The notes beneath the pieces were generated by a model. The model worked only from the letters and a program-made list of their open reading frames with translations. It searched no databases and was not told where the DNA came from. The translations under genes were made by a program, and so were the position numbers. This document shows positions 7,019 through 14,804 of a DNA stretch of 23,234 nucleotides, piece by piece (position 1 is the stretch's first letter; every line of letters begins with the position of its first letter). Origin of the DNA: M3007 sp964392655 (lineage in GTDB: Bacteria > Bacteroidota > Bacteroidia > Chitinophagales > Saprospiraceae); NCBI GenBank assembly GCA_964392655.1, contig CAYMQY010000045.1:1-23234 (forward strand), in the 5' to 3' direction.

Positions 7019-7109
7019 CGTGTTTTTGTTTCTTCGTGTCGGGTTCGGTCGCCCTAAAACGCCGCTCCGGCAGTTTAAGTTTATCCGCCAACTTCTCCAC
7101 CTTTGCGCC

Positions 7110-7745
7110 ATGCGCTACATCATTTTGGTTTTCACGTTTCTGGTTGGCTCTGCGGGGCTTTGTTTCAGTCAAAAAAAGGCAGCCGGCATCAAAAAAGACC
7201 CTGCTGAGAATTTTGTGGAACTCCGGCAACTCGACCCGTCTATCCGGCTCGATATCCGCTATGCCACAGCAGACAATTTTATTAAAGCCCAAATCTACGA
7301 CTGCGCCCGCTGTTACCTGCGCCGCGAAACCGCCGAAGCCCTGATGCGCGCCCAGAAAAACCTCCAGCGCCAGGGCCTCGGCCTCAAACTTTTCGACTGC
7401 TACCGACCCCGCCCCTACCAGCAGCGCCTATGGGACAAAGTGCCCAACCCCGACTACGTGACGCCGCCCAAAAAAGGCTCCATGCACTCCCGTGGCGCCG
7501 CCGTGGACCTCACTTTGGTAGACGCCGACGGCAACGAACTGGACATGGGCACGCCCTACGATTTTTTCGGCCCGGAAGCGCACTTCGATTACACCAAATT
7601 GCCGGCGCAGGTGCTGGCCAACCGCCGCCTGCTGCGCCGCGTGCTCGAAGCGGAAGGGCTGCGGGGCATCCGCACCGAGTGGTGGCATTTTTCATACCAG
7701 GGTAAAGGATTCCCGTTGTCCGACTGGGTGTGGCCCTGCCGGTGA
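7110..7745 (+). CDS. D-alanyl-D-alanine dipeptidase, VanX/M15D family
   Basis: A 211-residue zinc dipeptidase with an N-terminal signal peptide (MRYIILVFTFLVGSAGLCFS). Zinc ligands are H126 and D133 in SMHSRGAAVDLTL and H193 in EWWHF, with E190 as catalytic base. R99 in DCYRP is the conserved substrate-side arginine. It cleaves D-Ala-D-Ala, so as an exported enzyme it likely recycles dipeptide from peptidoglycan; with no vanH or vanA-type ligase nearby, glycopeptide resistance is not implied. The start at 7110 gives the signal peptide. The frame is open back to 6930, but that part lies over the divergent hydrolase gene and looks non-coding. CACCTTTG just upstream (7098-7105) lacks the leading TA of a -7 box. 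The gene ends ahead of a strong inverted repeat. Confidence 0.93.
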   Translation: MRYIILVFTFLVGSAGLCFSQKKAAGIKKDPAENFVELRQLDPSIRLDIRYATADNFIKAQIYDCARCYLRRETAEALMRAQKNLQRQGLGLKLFDCYRPRPYQQRLWDKVPNPDYVTPPKKGSMHSRGAAVDLTLVDADGNELDMGTPYDFFGPEAHFDYTKLPAQVLANRRLLRRVLEAEGLRGIRTEWWHFSYQGKGFPLSDWVWPCR

Positions 7746-7768
7746 AACCGGTTTGAAATTCAAAATGT

Positions 7769-7834
7769 AAAATGTAAAATTCAAAATGTAAAAGCACCCC
7801 CGACCGCACTTTTACATTTTGAATTTTACATTTT
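7769..7834. terminator. Bidirectional terminator-like hairpin, 26-base perfect stem
   Basis: Arms at 7769-7794 and 7809-7834 are perfectly complementary over 26 bases with a 14-base loop (7795-7808). The arms are A/T-rich and built from an alternating word (aaattcaaaatgtaaa) that continues on both sides out of register (7756-7768 and 7835-7850). It lies between the convergent dipeptidase (ends 7745) and DUF5686 (ends 7847) genes, the expected place for a shared terminator. The stem lacks the GC-rich core and clean U-tract of a classical intrinsic terminator, so the function is inferred from position. Confidence 0.65.
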
Positions 7835-7846
7835 GAATTTTACATT

Positions 7847-10351
7847 TTACAGTGAAAACCGCATCGTTGCCCGGAACGACAGGTTATCCTGCCAACGCTC
7901 GGCCTGCAAACCACCCCAGCGGTAAAACACCGCGCCGCCCAGACCGATATACGCCACATTCAGGTAGTTGAACCGCAGGAGGTTGTCCAATTGCACGCCC
8001 GACTCGAACAGCGGTGTGGCGGCCGTACGGAAACCGAGGTCGTGGTGCAGTTCGGGCCGACGCAGGTCGCCCCAGGCAATATTCTGGAGCAGGGTCAGCG
8101 CCGGCGCCGAGTGTTTGGCCCGGTAAAAAACGGGGCCGAGTTCCTGCGCGAAGTACAGGTTCACAAAACGGTTGGCCAGAAAAACAGTGTCGGGCAGGGC
8201 CTGAAACGTGTTGGGCAACACGAAAATATTCCAGATGCTTTGCCCCGTCTGGTTCAGCGTGAACAGTTTGGCAAGCGGCGCGTCCTCCGAGGCAAGGCCC
8301 GCTTCCACCCGCCAGCGCGTACGGCCGAGTTTCCCCAGGAAAAAGGAGTGGTACACGGCGGCCGTCCAGCGCTCGTAGTCGTAAGCGCCGTCCCAAACAC
8401 CGTCGAGGCCACGGGTGTAGGCCAGTTCCAGCACCGGCCAGCGCTGTGTAGTGCCCACATCATTGGAAAAAAACGTGTTTTGCTGCTCGCCGTTGGCGTA
8501 ACGCAGCGAAAACGTGGCCTCCGAAAACCGAAACCTGTCCGAAAAACCCGCATCGGCAGAGCCGTACCGGTAGGCATAGCCCGGTTTCAAATCCTGCTTG
8601 CGAAAACTGCCCTCCACGGTCAGGTAGCGCCCGATGCGGCTGCGCAGGGCGGCTGAAAACTCGTCCACGCGATCCATACGCCGGGCGTACAGGCTGCGGT
8701 CGAAAAATGCCGTGGGCGGAATTTCGTAGGGTGCGCCCGGTTCCCGGAGGTCGCGGCGCCAGTCGAGCCGTAGTTGCAATTTGCTGTTGCGCACGATGCG
8801 CCAGAGGGCATAACCGCCGTATTTGAACTGCTTGTCCCGAAACCCGTAGCCGGCATTGGCCCCGAGTTCGAGGCGGCGCGGGCGCAGCAGCGGGTGGCTC
8901 TGCATGGTTGTCAGCCCAAGTCCGAGGCGGAAACCCTCATATTCGTTGAACCGCATCAACTGCCGGAAATCGAGGCTGACGGGCGTGCTGCCCAGTGGCA
9001 ACAGCCCCGTGACCAGCACGTCCATCAGGTTGGCGAATCCTTTGACTCCAGGTGAATCGCCCAGACTGTCGAGCCAGACGTAGGTGCCCACTTCCTTGGC
9101 ACTCAGGGGCGACAAATCGCGCCAGCGCGCCCAGGCGGAATCGGCGCGGGTATTGGCCGCGGGCAGCAGCAGCACCGGGCGCTCGGGGTCCATGTCGCGC
9201 GGACGAATGACCGTGTCGAGGCGCACATCGGTGATGTAACTGCGCCCGGCGGCACGTATGCCGATGTACGGCGCCGGGTATTCCCGGAATTCCATTTCAA
9301 AATTCAACTGGGCCGGAAACCACTGTACGGTATCGGTTTCCGGGCGACCGCCGTTGCGCGAAACCATCTGGTATGCCTGTTCGATTTTCAGGTTCAGGTT
9401 TCCCGGGTTGGCGGGTTGGGCACGCACGTTCTGAATGGCCCAACCGCGCCGGTGCAGGTGCAAAACCCCCTCAAAACCCTCGAATACCTTGCCCTTGCGC
9501 GGGTGGAACGAAATCACCCAAACGGTGTCGGGGCCGGCAAGTAGTGTGTCTTCGATGTGGAAAAAATAGAGGTCGGGGCTGCCCGGGCTGACGGGATTGA
9601 CAAAGTTTTTGTCCAGAATTGTCAGGTAGTCGCCGTAGAATGAAAACGGCTGCACCATGTTGGCCAGGGCCACGAACCCCGCGTTTTCAAACCCGCTCAC
9701 GCGGTTGAGTTGCACGTTTTCCTGCACCTGATTCGGAAACAAAAATGCGCGGTCGGTGACGCTTTCCATCAAGAAAACATGCCGCTCGCGGGCGTGCTGT
9801 TCCAGTTCGGAAAATCCTTCGCGGGCATCGCGGATGGTCTCCCGGGCGGTGTCTCTGCCGGCGTATTCGCGCTCGAAGGCTTGCCGGTTGGGCAGCACGT
9901 CGAACAGCACCTTGTTGTAGGTGACGCAGGTGTACCAGGGCAGCATGTCGGGATTGTTGCGCCGCCGGTTGGCGATGGCCTTGCGCATGAGGATGTCGGC
10001 GGGGTTTTCGCCGGCCCGGATCACGGCTTCCGGCAGGGTATTGTCGGCGGGTTTCAGCACAATCACGAGCGGTTTTCCCGGGTCTTTTTCCCAAAAATCC
10101 GCCTCTACGCGCCGGGATTCATAGCCGACGTACCGAAACCCCAGTGCCCGCAGCTCCACGTCGCCACTGAATGAAAACCTCCCTTCGATGTCGGTGAGTA
10201 CGCCCCGGCCCGGCTCGTCGTTGAGCAGCACGGTGACAAAAGCCAAGGGCACACCCTGCGGATCGGTGACGATGCCCTGAACCGGATTCTGGGCATGCAC
10301 GCGGCAGGCCAACAGTGCGAAAAGGAGCAGGTGGAGAATTCGGGTAGACAT
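7847..10351 (-). CDS. DUF5686 outer-membrane protein with N-terminal carboxypeptidase-like regulatory domain
   Basis: An 834-residue protein. Residues 1-20 are a signal peptide ending HAQ. About 22-100 is a CarboxypepD_reg-like beta sandwich (QGIVTDPQGVPLAFVTVLLN, then TDIEGRFSF, then YVGYESRRV). About 110 onward matches the Bacteroidota DUF5686 family (AGENPADILMRKAIANRRRN, then YTCVTYNKVLFD). The C-terminal half alternates aromatic strands and turns and ends FRATMRFSL, an outer-membrane barrel terminus. In this phylum such proteins are common and their transport role is unknown. It is divergent from the dioxygenase gene across a 174-base spacer that carries an 8-base inverted repeat close to this start. 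The length fits the family and no frameshift is seen. Confidence 0.92.
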   Translation of the reverse strand: MSTRILHLLLFALLACRVHAQNPVQGIVTDPQGVPLAFVTVLLNDEPGRGVLTDIEGRFSFSGDVELRALGFRYVGYESRRVEADFWEKDPGKPLVIVLKPADNTLPEAVIRAGENPADILMRKAIANRRRNNPDMLPWYTCVTYNKVLFDVLPNRQAFEREYAGRDTARETIRDAREGFSELEQHARERHVFLMESVTDRAFLFPNQVQENVQLNRVSGFENAGFVALANMVQPFSFYGDYLTILDKNFVNPVSPGSPDLYFFHIEDTLLAGPDTVWVISFHPRKGKVFEGFEGVLHLHRRGWAIQNVRAQPANPGNLNLKIEQAYQMVSRNGGRPETDTVQWFPAQLNFEMEFREYPAPYIGIRAAGRSYITDVRLDTVIRPRDMDPERPVLLLPAANTRADSAWARWRDLSPLSAKEVGTYVWLDSLGDSPGVKGFANLMDVLVTGLLPLGSTPVSLDFRQLMRFNEYEGFRLGLGLTTMQSHPLLRPRRLELGANAGYGFRDKQFKYGGYALWRIVRNSKLQLRLDWRRDLREPGAPYEIPPTAFFDRSLYARRMDRVDEFSAALRSRIGRYLTVEGSFRKQDLKPGYAYRYGSADAGFSDRFRFSEATFSLRYANGEQQNTFFSNDVGTTQRWPVLELAYTRGLDGVWDGAYDYERWTAAVYHSFFLGKLGRTRWRVEAGLASEDAPLAKLFTLNQTGQSIWNIFVLPNTFQALPDTVFLANRFVNLYFAQELGPVFYRAKHSAPALTLLQNIAWGDLRRPELHHDLGFRTAATPLFESGVQLDNLLRFNYLNVAYIGLGGAVFYRWGGLQAERWQDNLSFRATMRFSL

Positions 10352-10370
10352 GTCGTATGGGTGCTTCTTG

Positions 10371-10410
10371 TTTCAACCTTGCAAACAAACGGAATTGCTT
10401 CGGGTTGAAA
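10371..10410. promoter_or_regulatory. Inverted repeat tttcaacc/ggttgaaa upstream of DUF5686 gene
   Basis: Perfect 8-base arms at 10371-10378 and 10403-10410 are separated by 24 bases. They lie 20-59 bases upstream of the DUF5686 ATG in the divergent spacer, so they could be an operator or a leader hairpin. No regulator gene is nearby. I saw no TAnnTTTG box on the minus strand here. Confidence 0.3.
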
Positions 10411-10483
10411 AAGTCGGAGCGACAGATGTTCCGGGATTTCAAAACCTGAATAGTCTGAGAGCATTCCGCTGCACGATTCGCCT

Positions 10484-10491
10484 TACCTTTG
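10484..10491 (+). promoter_or_regulatory. -7 box of the dioxygenase gene promoter
   Basis: TACCTTTG matches TAnnTTTG exactly and ends 34 bases before the ATG at 10526, predicting a leader of about 27 bases. No clear -33 TTTG was found at the usual spacing. Confidence 0.6.
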
Positions 10492-10525
10492 CCCGCGTTT
10501 TTTATCCTCCAAACTCGTATTCACC

Positions 10526-11377
10526 ATGGTTATGCACGATAACCCGCCGATTCTGGATTTGGTCAGGTGGGCAAAAACTTTCGAAGAGCAGGCGTCCGTT
10601 TACCAGTCGGCCCACCCGTACCCGCACGGGCAGTTTGAAAATTTTCTGGAAAATCCGGCCGCGCGCAGCGCCATGGAGGCTTTCCCGAAAGTGAAAGACG
10701 AGGGCTGGATTCACTACATGCACGTCAACGAAAAAAAACACGGGCTGAACAAGATGGACCTCATCCCTCCTTTTCTTCAGGAGGTAATTCGCCAACTGAA
10801 CAGCGCGGAATTCGTGCAGAGCCTGAGCCGGCTCACGGGCATCGAAGGCCTCAAACCCGATCCTTCGCTGGAGGGCGGCGGCCTGCACCAGTCGCAGCGC
10901 GGCGGCTACCTGAACATACACGCCGACTTCACCGTGCATCCGCACAAACGCACCTGGCGCCGCCGGGTAAATTTGCTCATCTACCTGAACGAAAACTGGC
11001 AGCCCGAATACCGCGGCGAACTGGAACTGTGGACGCGTGACATGAAATCCTGCGCCCGGAAAATTCTGCCGGTATTCAACCGCTGCGTCATTTTCAACAC
11101 CGACGAGGATTCGTTTCACGGCCTGCCTGACCCCATCCAGTGCCCGGAGGACATGACCCGCAAGTCCATCGCCCTGTACTATTTCACAGAAGAAACGGGT
11201 GCCGCACCGCGCAAACGCGCCACAAATTACCGCGCCCGTCCCGGCGACGGCATCAAGGGGCTGTTTATCTGGGCCGACAAAGAGGCCGTGCGCTTGTACA
11301 CCGCGCTGAAAGGCCGGCTCGGCATCAACGACGACTTGGTGAGCAAAATGCTCAACTGGTTCAGCCGGAAAAAGTGA
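10526..11377 (+). CDS. 2OG-Fe(II) oxygenase superfamily protein (prolyl 4-hydroxylase-like)
   Basis: A 283-residue cytoplasmic protein. The iron triad is visible as H132-A-D134 (YLNIHADF) and H198 (SFHGLP), and R212 in TRKSIALYYF is placed to bind 2-oxoglutarate. Strands flanking these (RRRVNLLIYLNENW, then GELELW) match the double-stranded beta-helix of the P4H-like class. Such enzymes hydroxylate protein, sugar or small-molecule substrates using O2 and 2-oxoglutarate; no partner gene here suggests which. The N-terminal 60 residues (PYPHGQFENFLE and following) resemble the entry segment of this class. The start at 10526 follows the -7 box; M3 (10532) is an alternative. The gene ends just before the scaffold gap. 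Confidence 0.9.
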   Translation: MVMHDNPPILDLVRWAKTFEEQASVYQSAHPYPHGQFENFLENPAARSAMEAFPKVKDEGWIHYMHVNEKKHGLNKMDLIPPFLQEVIRQLNSAEFVQSLSRLTGIEGLKPDPSLEGGGLHQSQRGGYLNIHADFTVHPHKRTWRRRVNLLIYLNENWQPEYRGELELWTRDMKSCARKILPVFNRCVIFNTDEDSFHGLPDPIQCPEDMTRKSIALYYFTEETGAAPRKRATNYRARPGDGIKGLFIWADKEAVRLYTALKGRLGINDDLVSKMLNWFSRKK

Positions 11378-11380
11378 TGG

Positions 11381-11540
11381 TTTTTTCACTGCGGAGACAC
11401 CGAGAGTAATTCACCGCGGAGANNNNNNNNNNNNNNNNNNNNNNNNNNNNNNNNNNNNNNNNNNNNNNNNNNNNNNNNNNNNNNNNNNNNNNNNNNNNNN
11501 NNNNNNNNNNNNNNNNNNNNNNGAATTACTCTCCGCCGTG
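11381..11540. repeat. Inverted repeat framing the scaffold gap (gcggagac word family)
   Basis: On the left, words such as tcactgcggagacaccgag and tcaccgcggaga repeat from 11386 to 11422. On the right, gaattactctccgccgtgaa (11523-11542) is the reverse complement of parts of the left arm: gagagtaattc at 11402-11412 against 11523-11533 and a gcggag/ctccgc match. The inner part is lost in the N run. It lies between the convergent dioxygenase and vWA genes, so it occupies the same kind of site as the hairpin at 7769-7834. Confidence 0.65.
11423..11522. other. Assembly gap (100 N)
   Basis: Exactly 100 unknown bases, the conventional placeholder for a scaffold join of unknown length. Nothing can be said about its content. 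Because it sits inside a repeat, the assembly probably broke on the repeat, and the true distance between the flanking genes is unknown. Confidence 0.98.
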
Positions 11541-11545
11541 AAAAA

Positions 11546-13570
11546 TCACGTCCGCACCACCATTACTTTCCCGCTCTGCACCTGCCCGTTTTTCCAGATG
11601 CGCAGGGTGTAAAAACCCGGTGGCAAGTTGTTTACCGGGATGCTATGCAGTCCTGCCTGCACAGCGGCAAGGTTGTGTACAGCCTGCCCGGCAGCGTCGT
11701 ACAGGGTTACTTTTTCGGCGTCGAAGGGCAGTTCCAGGTTGAAGCGCGACACGGCGGGGTTTGGGTAGTACAGGACCGGTTTGGAGGGATGCCCCTGCTG
11801 CTGATCGTGCCGGTCGGCGGCGAACAGGATGCTCGATTGGCCCGCGCAGGTAGGCACGCTGGTGTACTCGGTGATGAGCCGCACGAGCAGGTCGTTCAGT
11901 TGTTCCACCTTATACTCGTCGGTGGTGGGTTCGAGGTGTTTTCCGCCGATGCCGGAGTGGTCGGTGAGAAACACATAACTGCCGTTGGTGGCCATTCCGA
12001 AAAATTTCATCAAAAATTCCGTGTCTTTCTGGATACCGCTGGCGCTCAGGGGCACGATGCGAATGCCGCGTTTGGCTGCCTCGCGGATGCTTTTTTGCAG
12101 GCTTTCGAGCACTTCGGGGTTTTGGTGCGGGCTGGCGTCGAGCACGAGGAAGCAAATGCGGGCCACGGCTTCGCGGCTCCAGGGCTGGCGCAGGGTTTCT
12201 TCGAGGGCGGAATGAACAGCCTCGGGGTAGTCGCCGCCGCCGCCTGCCGATTGTTGGCGGATGTAGTCCACTGTTTTGGAAATATCGCGGTTGAGGGCGC
12301 TGCTTTTCACCACATAGTCGTCGCCCTGATCGCGGTAAAACACCGAACCTGTACGCACGTCAAGGTCGGGATTGGCGGCTTGTACACGCCCGATCACGTC
12401 GAGCAGTTCGGTTTTCAGGTACTCCAGTTCGTCGCCCATACTGCCGGTGGCGTCCACCGTCCACACGATGTCCACAGTTTTGGAATGGCGGCACTCGCGT
12501 TTGATTTTGTGCTGATTGATACCTTCGGAGAAAATCTTTGCGGTGCCCAGCGCGTGGCGTTTGCCGTCCACTTCGGCTGTCAGGTTGAACACCGACTCGG
12601 CTGTTTTTTCTTCAAAAAAACCAGCCCAGAGTTCTGCCGTGCCGGTATTGCCGGTGCGGGCTTCCCACACGAGCGTGCCAGATTTGTCGTGCAGTTGCAC
12701 CGCCACATCGCTGATGGGCAGCCCTTCTTCCGTTTGCAGCAGCACGGAGTAGCGGTTTTTCGGGAAAAACTTGTACATCCGCTGGTACGAATCAATTTCG
12801 CCGTCTTTGAGCAGGTCGGTCCAGTGGGTGTTCCAGTTGTGCAAGTCGTTCCATTCGCCACCCGTAAGCAGGCCGGCGCGGGGGCTTGGCTGCGGAGGCG
12901 CGCCGGGGTGCAGGGGCGGTTCGGTGGGGCGCTCGTCGCGGCTGAAAGCGACTTCCTCGCGGATATCCGACATCAAGAGGGCGGGCTTGGCAACCATGGC
13001 GGGAGCTGGCGCTGATGCAACACGGGCGCCGTCAATGTAATAGTTGGTAGGGTCGGAACGCGAACCCTTCATTTTGACGGCGCCTCCGTCAATGGAGGTT
13101 GTACCGGCTGTGGTAGCCACAATGGCGTTGACGCTACGCGTGGGCAGGGTTTTGATCTGCTCGGACGTGAGCGTCATACCACCTTGCGTTTTATCCTGCT
13201 CGATCAACGGTATTTTGAAGGCCGTCACCACCACTTCGCCGAGGACATTGCCGGGCGTCATGGTAAAATCGAGTGTATTGATGGTGTTGGTGATGACCAG
13301 CACGCCGGTTACCTTTTGCATCTGGAAGCCAGTGTAGGCAACCTCCACGTCGTACTTGCCGGGGTCAAGGCTCAGGCGATAATCCCCGTTATAATCGGTA
13401 ATTGTCCCACGAATCAACGTTGTGTCTCGCAATACTTTGACAGTGGCGCCGATGAGCGGTTCTCCGGTGTCGTCCGTTATTTTTCCGCTTAACACGGTGG
13501 TGGTTTGGGAATTGGATAGTGCTGCGATGCCGATCAACGCAGCGGCCAGCAAAAGGAGGAAGTGTTTCAT
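11546..13570 (-). CDS. Chimeric exported vWA protein with CarboxypepD_reg, TonB-plug-like segment and T9SS sorting domain
   Basis: A 674-residue exported protein. Signal peptide 1-22. CarboxypepD_reg domain about 27-105 (SGKITDDTGEPLIGATVKVL, then GYRLSL-type strand). About 110-185 is like the plug of TonB-dependent receptors (GEVVVTAFKIPL, then KTLPTRSVNAIVATTAG, then MKGSRSDPTNYYIDGARV), but no 22-strand barrel follows. A Pro-rich linker at 210-235 leads to an Ig-like segment (about 270-350) and a von Willebrand A domain (about 366-570). The vWA metal site appears as DATGS at 373-377 with D478, plus the GGGGDYPEAV motif at 443-452. A type IX secretion C-terminal sorting domain (about 598-674: YYPNP, then VTLYDAAGQ, then GFYTLRI) suggests secretion across the outer membrane and surface attachment. 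Its role may be adhesion or metal-dependent binding; this is inference. Confidence 0.88.
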   Translation of the reverse strand: MKHFLLLLAAALIGIAALSNSQTTTVLSGKITDDTGEPLIGATVKVLRDTTLIRGTITDYNGDYRLSLDPGKYDVEVAYTGFQMQKVTGVLVITNTINTLDFTMTPGNVLGEVVVTAFKIPLIEQDKTQGGMTLTSEQIKTLPTRSVNAIVATTAGTTSIDGGAVKMKGSRSDPTNYYIDGARVASAPAPAMVAKPALLMSDIREEVAFSRDERPTEPPLHPGAPPQPSPRAGLLTGGEWNDLHNWNTHWTDLLKDGEIDSYQRMYKFFPKNRYSVLLQTEEGLPISDVAVQLHDKSGTLVWEARTGNTGTAELWAGFFEEKTAESVFNLTAEVDGKRHALGTAKIFSEGINQHKIKRECRHSKTVDIVWTVDATGSMGDELEYLKTELLDVIGRVQAANPDLDVRTGSVFYRDQGDDYVVKSSALNRDISKTVDYIRQQSAGGGGDYPEAVHSALEETLRQPWSREAVARICFLVLDASPHQNPEVLESLQKSIREAAKRGIRIVPLSASGIQKDTEFLMKFFGMATNGSYVFLTDHSGIGGKHLEPTTDEYKVEQLNDLLVRLITEYTSVPTCAGQSSILFAADRHDQQQGHPSKPVLYYPNPAVSRFNLELPFDAEKVTLYDAAGQAVHNLAAVQAGLHSIPVNNLPPGFYTLRIWKNGQVQSGKVMVVRT

Positions 13571-13739
13571 GTACCACAGGGTGGGTTTGGTGAATAAAAA
13601 AAGTGCGGCAAGCCTTGCGGGGAAGGGATGCCAGGGGCGGTACGATTACACAAAGGGGGTGAAAAAATGTGGAAAAAACAATATGCGGCTACCCTTGCGA
13701 CGCGGACGGATTCCTGCGGAATGACAAACGGCATACCAT
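13571..13739. other. Spacer with a cattccgcaggaat-type word, no gene seen
   Basis: This 169-base spacer separates the EEP gene (ending at 13740) from the vWA start. It contains the small palindrome attcc-tgc-ggaat (13710-13722) inside a phrase that, to my knowledge, recurs between genes in many Bacteroidota genomes. It also has a purine/A-rich part (13655-13683). No convincing TAnnTTTG box was found on the minus strand, so the vWA promoter is not located. Short open frames here look non-coding. Confidence 0.4.
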
Positions 13740-14792
13740 TCAAAACCCCCACACCGCCACAACCGGATAATGGTCGGAAACGGGGTTGCGCGGCACGCGG
13801 CAGTCGTACACTTTCATCGTGGGGTCGGCCAGCACATAGTCAATGCGCAGAAACGGGATAGCGCCGCCGAAAGTAGTGCCCAGACCGGAGCCTTTTTCCC
13901 GGAAGGTGTCGGTGAGGCCCTCGGCCAGCAGGTCGTACACGTAGGAATTGGGCGTGTCGTTGAAGTCGCCGCAGAGGATGACCGGGTATGGGCTGGCGGC
14001 CATGAGGTCGCGCAGGGTGGCGGCCTGCCCGGCGCGAATGCTGGTGGCGCCGCCCACTTTGCGCAGCACCCGCGTGATGTCGCGCCAGGTTTGTTCGTCC
14101 TGAAGGTCGGAGTCCTTAATGACCCGCTGGGTGTCGGAGGTGACCTTGTTCGACTGAAGGTGTACGTTGTACACGCGCACTGTGCGTTTTCCAATCTTCA
14201 GATCGGCCCAGATGGATACGTTTTCCGGTTGGCCAAAAGGCAGTTGCCCGCCGCGCAGCACGGGGTAGCGGCTCAGGATGGCGTTGCCGGAGCGGTTCAG
14301 TTCAAACAGGTACGACAATCCCAGTTGGGGGCCGAGCGCCCGGAAAAACTTGCGCCCGGTTTCCTGCACGCAGAGGATGTCGGGGGCGCCCGAGTCTTTC
14401 AGAAACTGCGTGTAATTGGTGAAAATACCGCCCCACTCGTCGTCTTCGAGGTTGATGCCACGAAACAATCCCCCGAGGTTGTGCGTGACGACGGTTACAG
14501 CGTTTTCGGGCGCAGCGTTTTTTCCGAAATTCAGGCCGACAAAGGCCGTGACGTGCTGCCAGCCGAACACCAGCATGCCGAGGTGGTACAGCGCAAAGCG
14601 GTTGAGCCGGAACGCCCACACGCCGAGCAGCGCCACATTGGCCAGTAAAAACCAGGGGAAAGCCGTGCCGAAAAAGGCCGCCCAGCGGAACAGCGCAGGG
14701 TTGATGTAGGGCGACAGGTAGGACAGGAACGTGCCCGTGATGACCGCAGCGCTCAGGATTTTTACAAAGTGTTTCAGCAGGTACTTGATCAT
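13740..14792 (-). CDS. Membrane-anchored endonuclease/exonuclease/phosphatase (EEP) family protein
   Basis: A 350-residue protein. Three hydrophobic segments at about 11-30, 36-60 and 67-88 anchor it in the inner membrane. An EEP catalytic domain follows from about 98 to 350 with the family residues: N105 (THN), E144 (CVQE), H211 (NVHL), D276 and N278 (GDFND), D318 (RIDYV) and D340-H341 (SDHYP). These enzymes hydrolyse phosphodiester bonds in nucleic acids, phosphoinositides or sphingomyelin; the membrane anchor with the catalytic domain outside suggests a periplasmic substrate, but it cannot be named. The gene begins 12 bases after the rhomboid protease gene and so is probably in the same operon. 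This rhomboid-EEP order is, as far as I know, common in Bacteroidota. Confidence 0.92.
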   Translation of the reverse strand: MIKYLLKHFVKILSAAVITGTFLSYLSPYINPALFRWAAFFGTAFPWFLLANVALLGVWAFRLNRFALYHLGMLVFGWQHVTAFVGLNFGKNAAPENAVTVVTHNLGGLFRGINLEDDEWGGIFTNYTQFLKDSGAPDILCVQETGRKFFRALGPQLGLSYLFELNRSGNAILSRYPVLRGGQLPFGQPENVSIWADLKIGKRTVRVYNVHLQSNKVTSDTQRVIKDSDLQDEQTWRDITRVLRKVGGATSIRAGQAATLRDLMAASPYPVILCGDFNDTPNSYVYDLLAEGLTDTFREKGSGLGTTFGGAIPFLRIDYVLADPTMKVYDCRVPRNPVSDHYPVVAVWGF

Positions 14793-14804
14793 GTTTCCGG
14801 AGCC

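Noticed and set aside
6930..7109. Upstream extension of the dipeptidase frame
   Set aside because: It would overlap the divergent hydrolase gene and place 60 residues before a good signal peptide.
7110..7745. Vancomycin-resistance locus
   Set aside because: The VanX-family gene stands alone with no VanH/VanA-type or regulator genes, and it has an export signal; a peptidoglycan turnover role is more likely.
13422..13724. A 100-codon plus-strand frame over the vWA start and its leader
   Set aside because: It is mostly antisense to the signal peptide of the vWA gene, and the remainder is low-complexity spacer.
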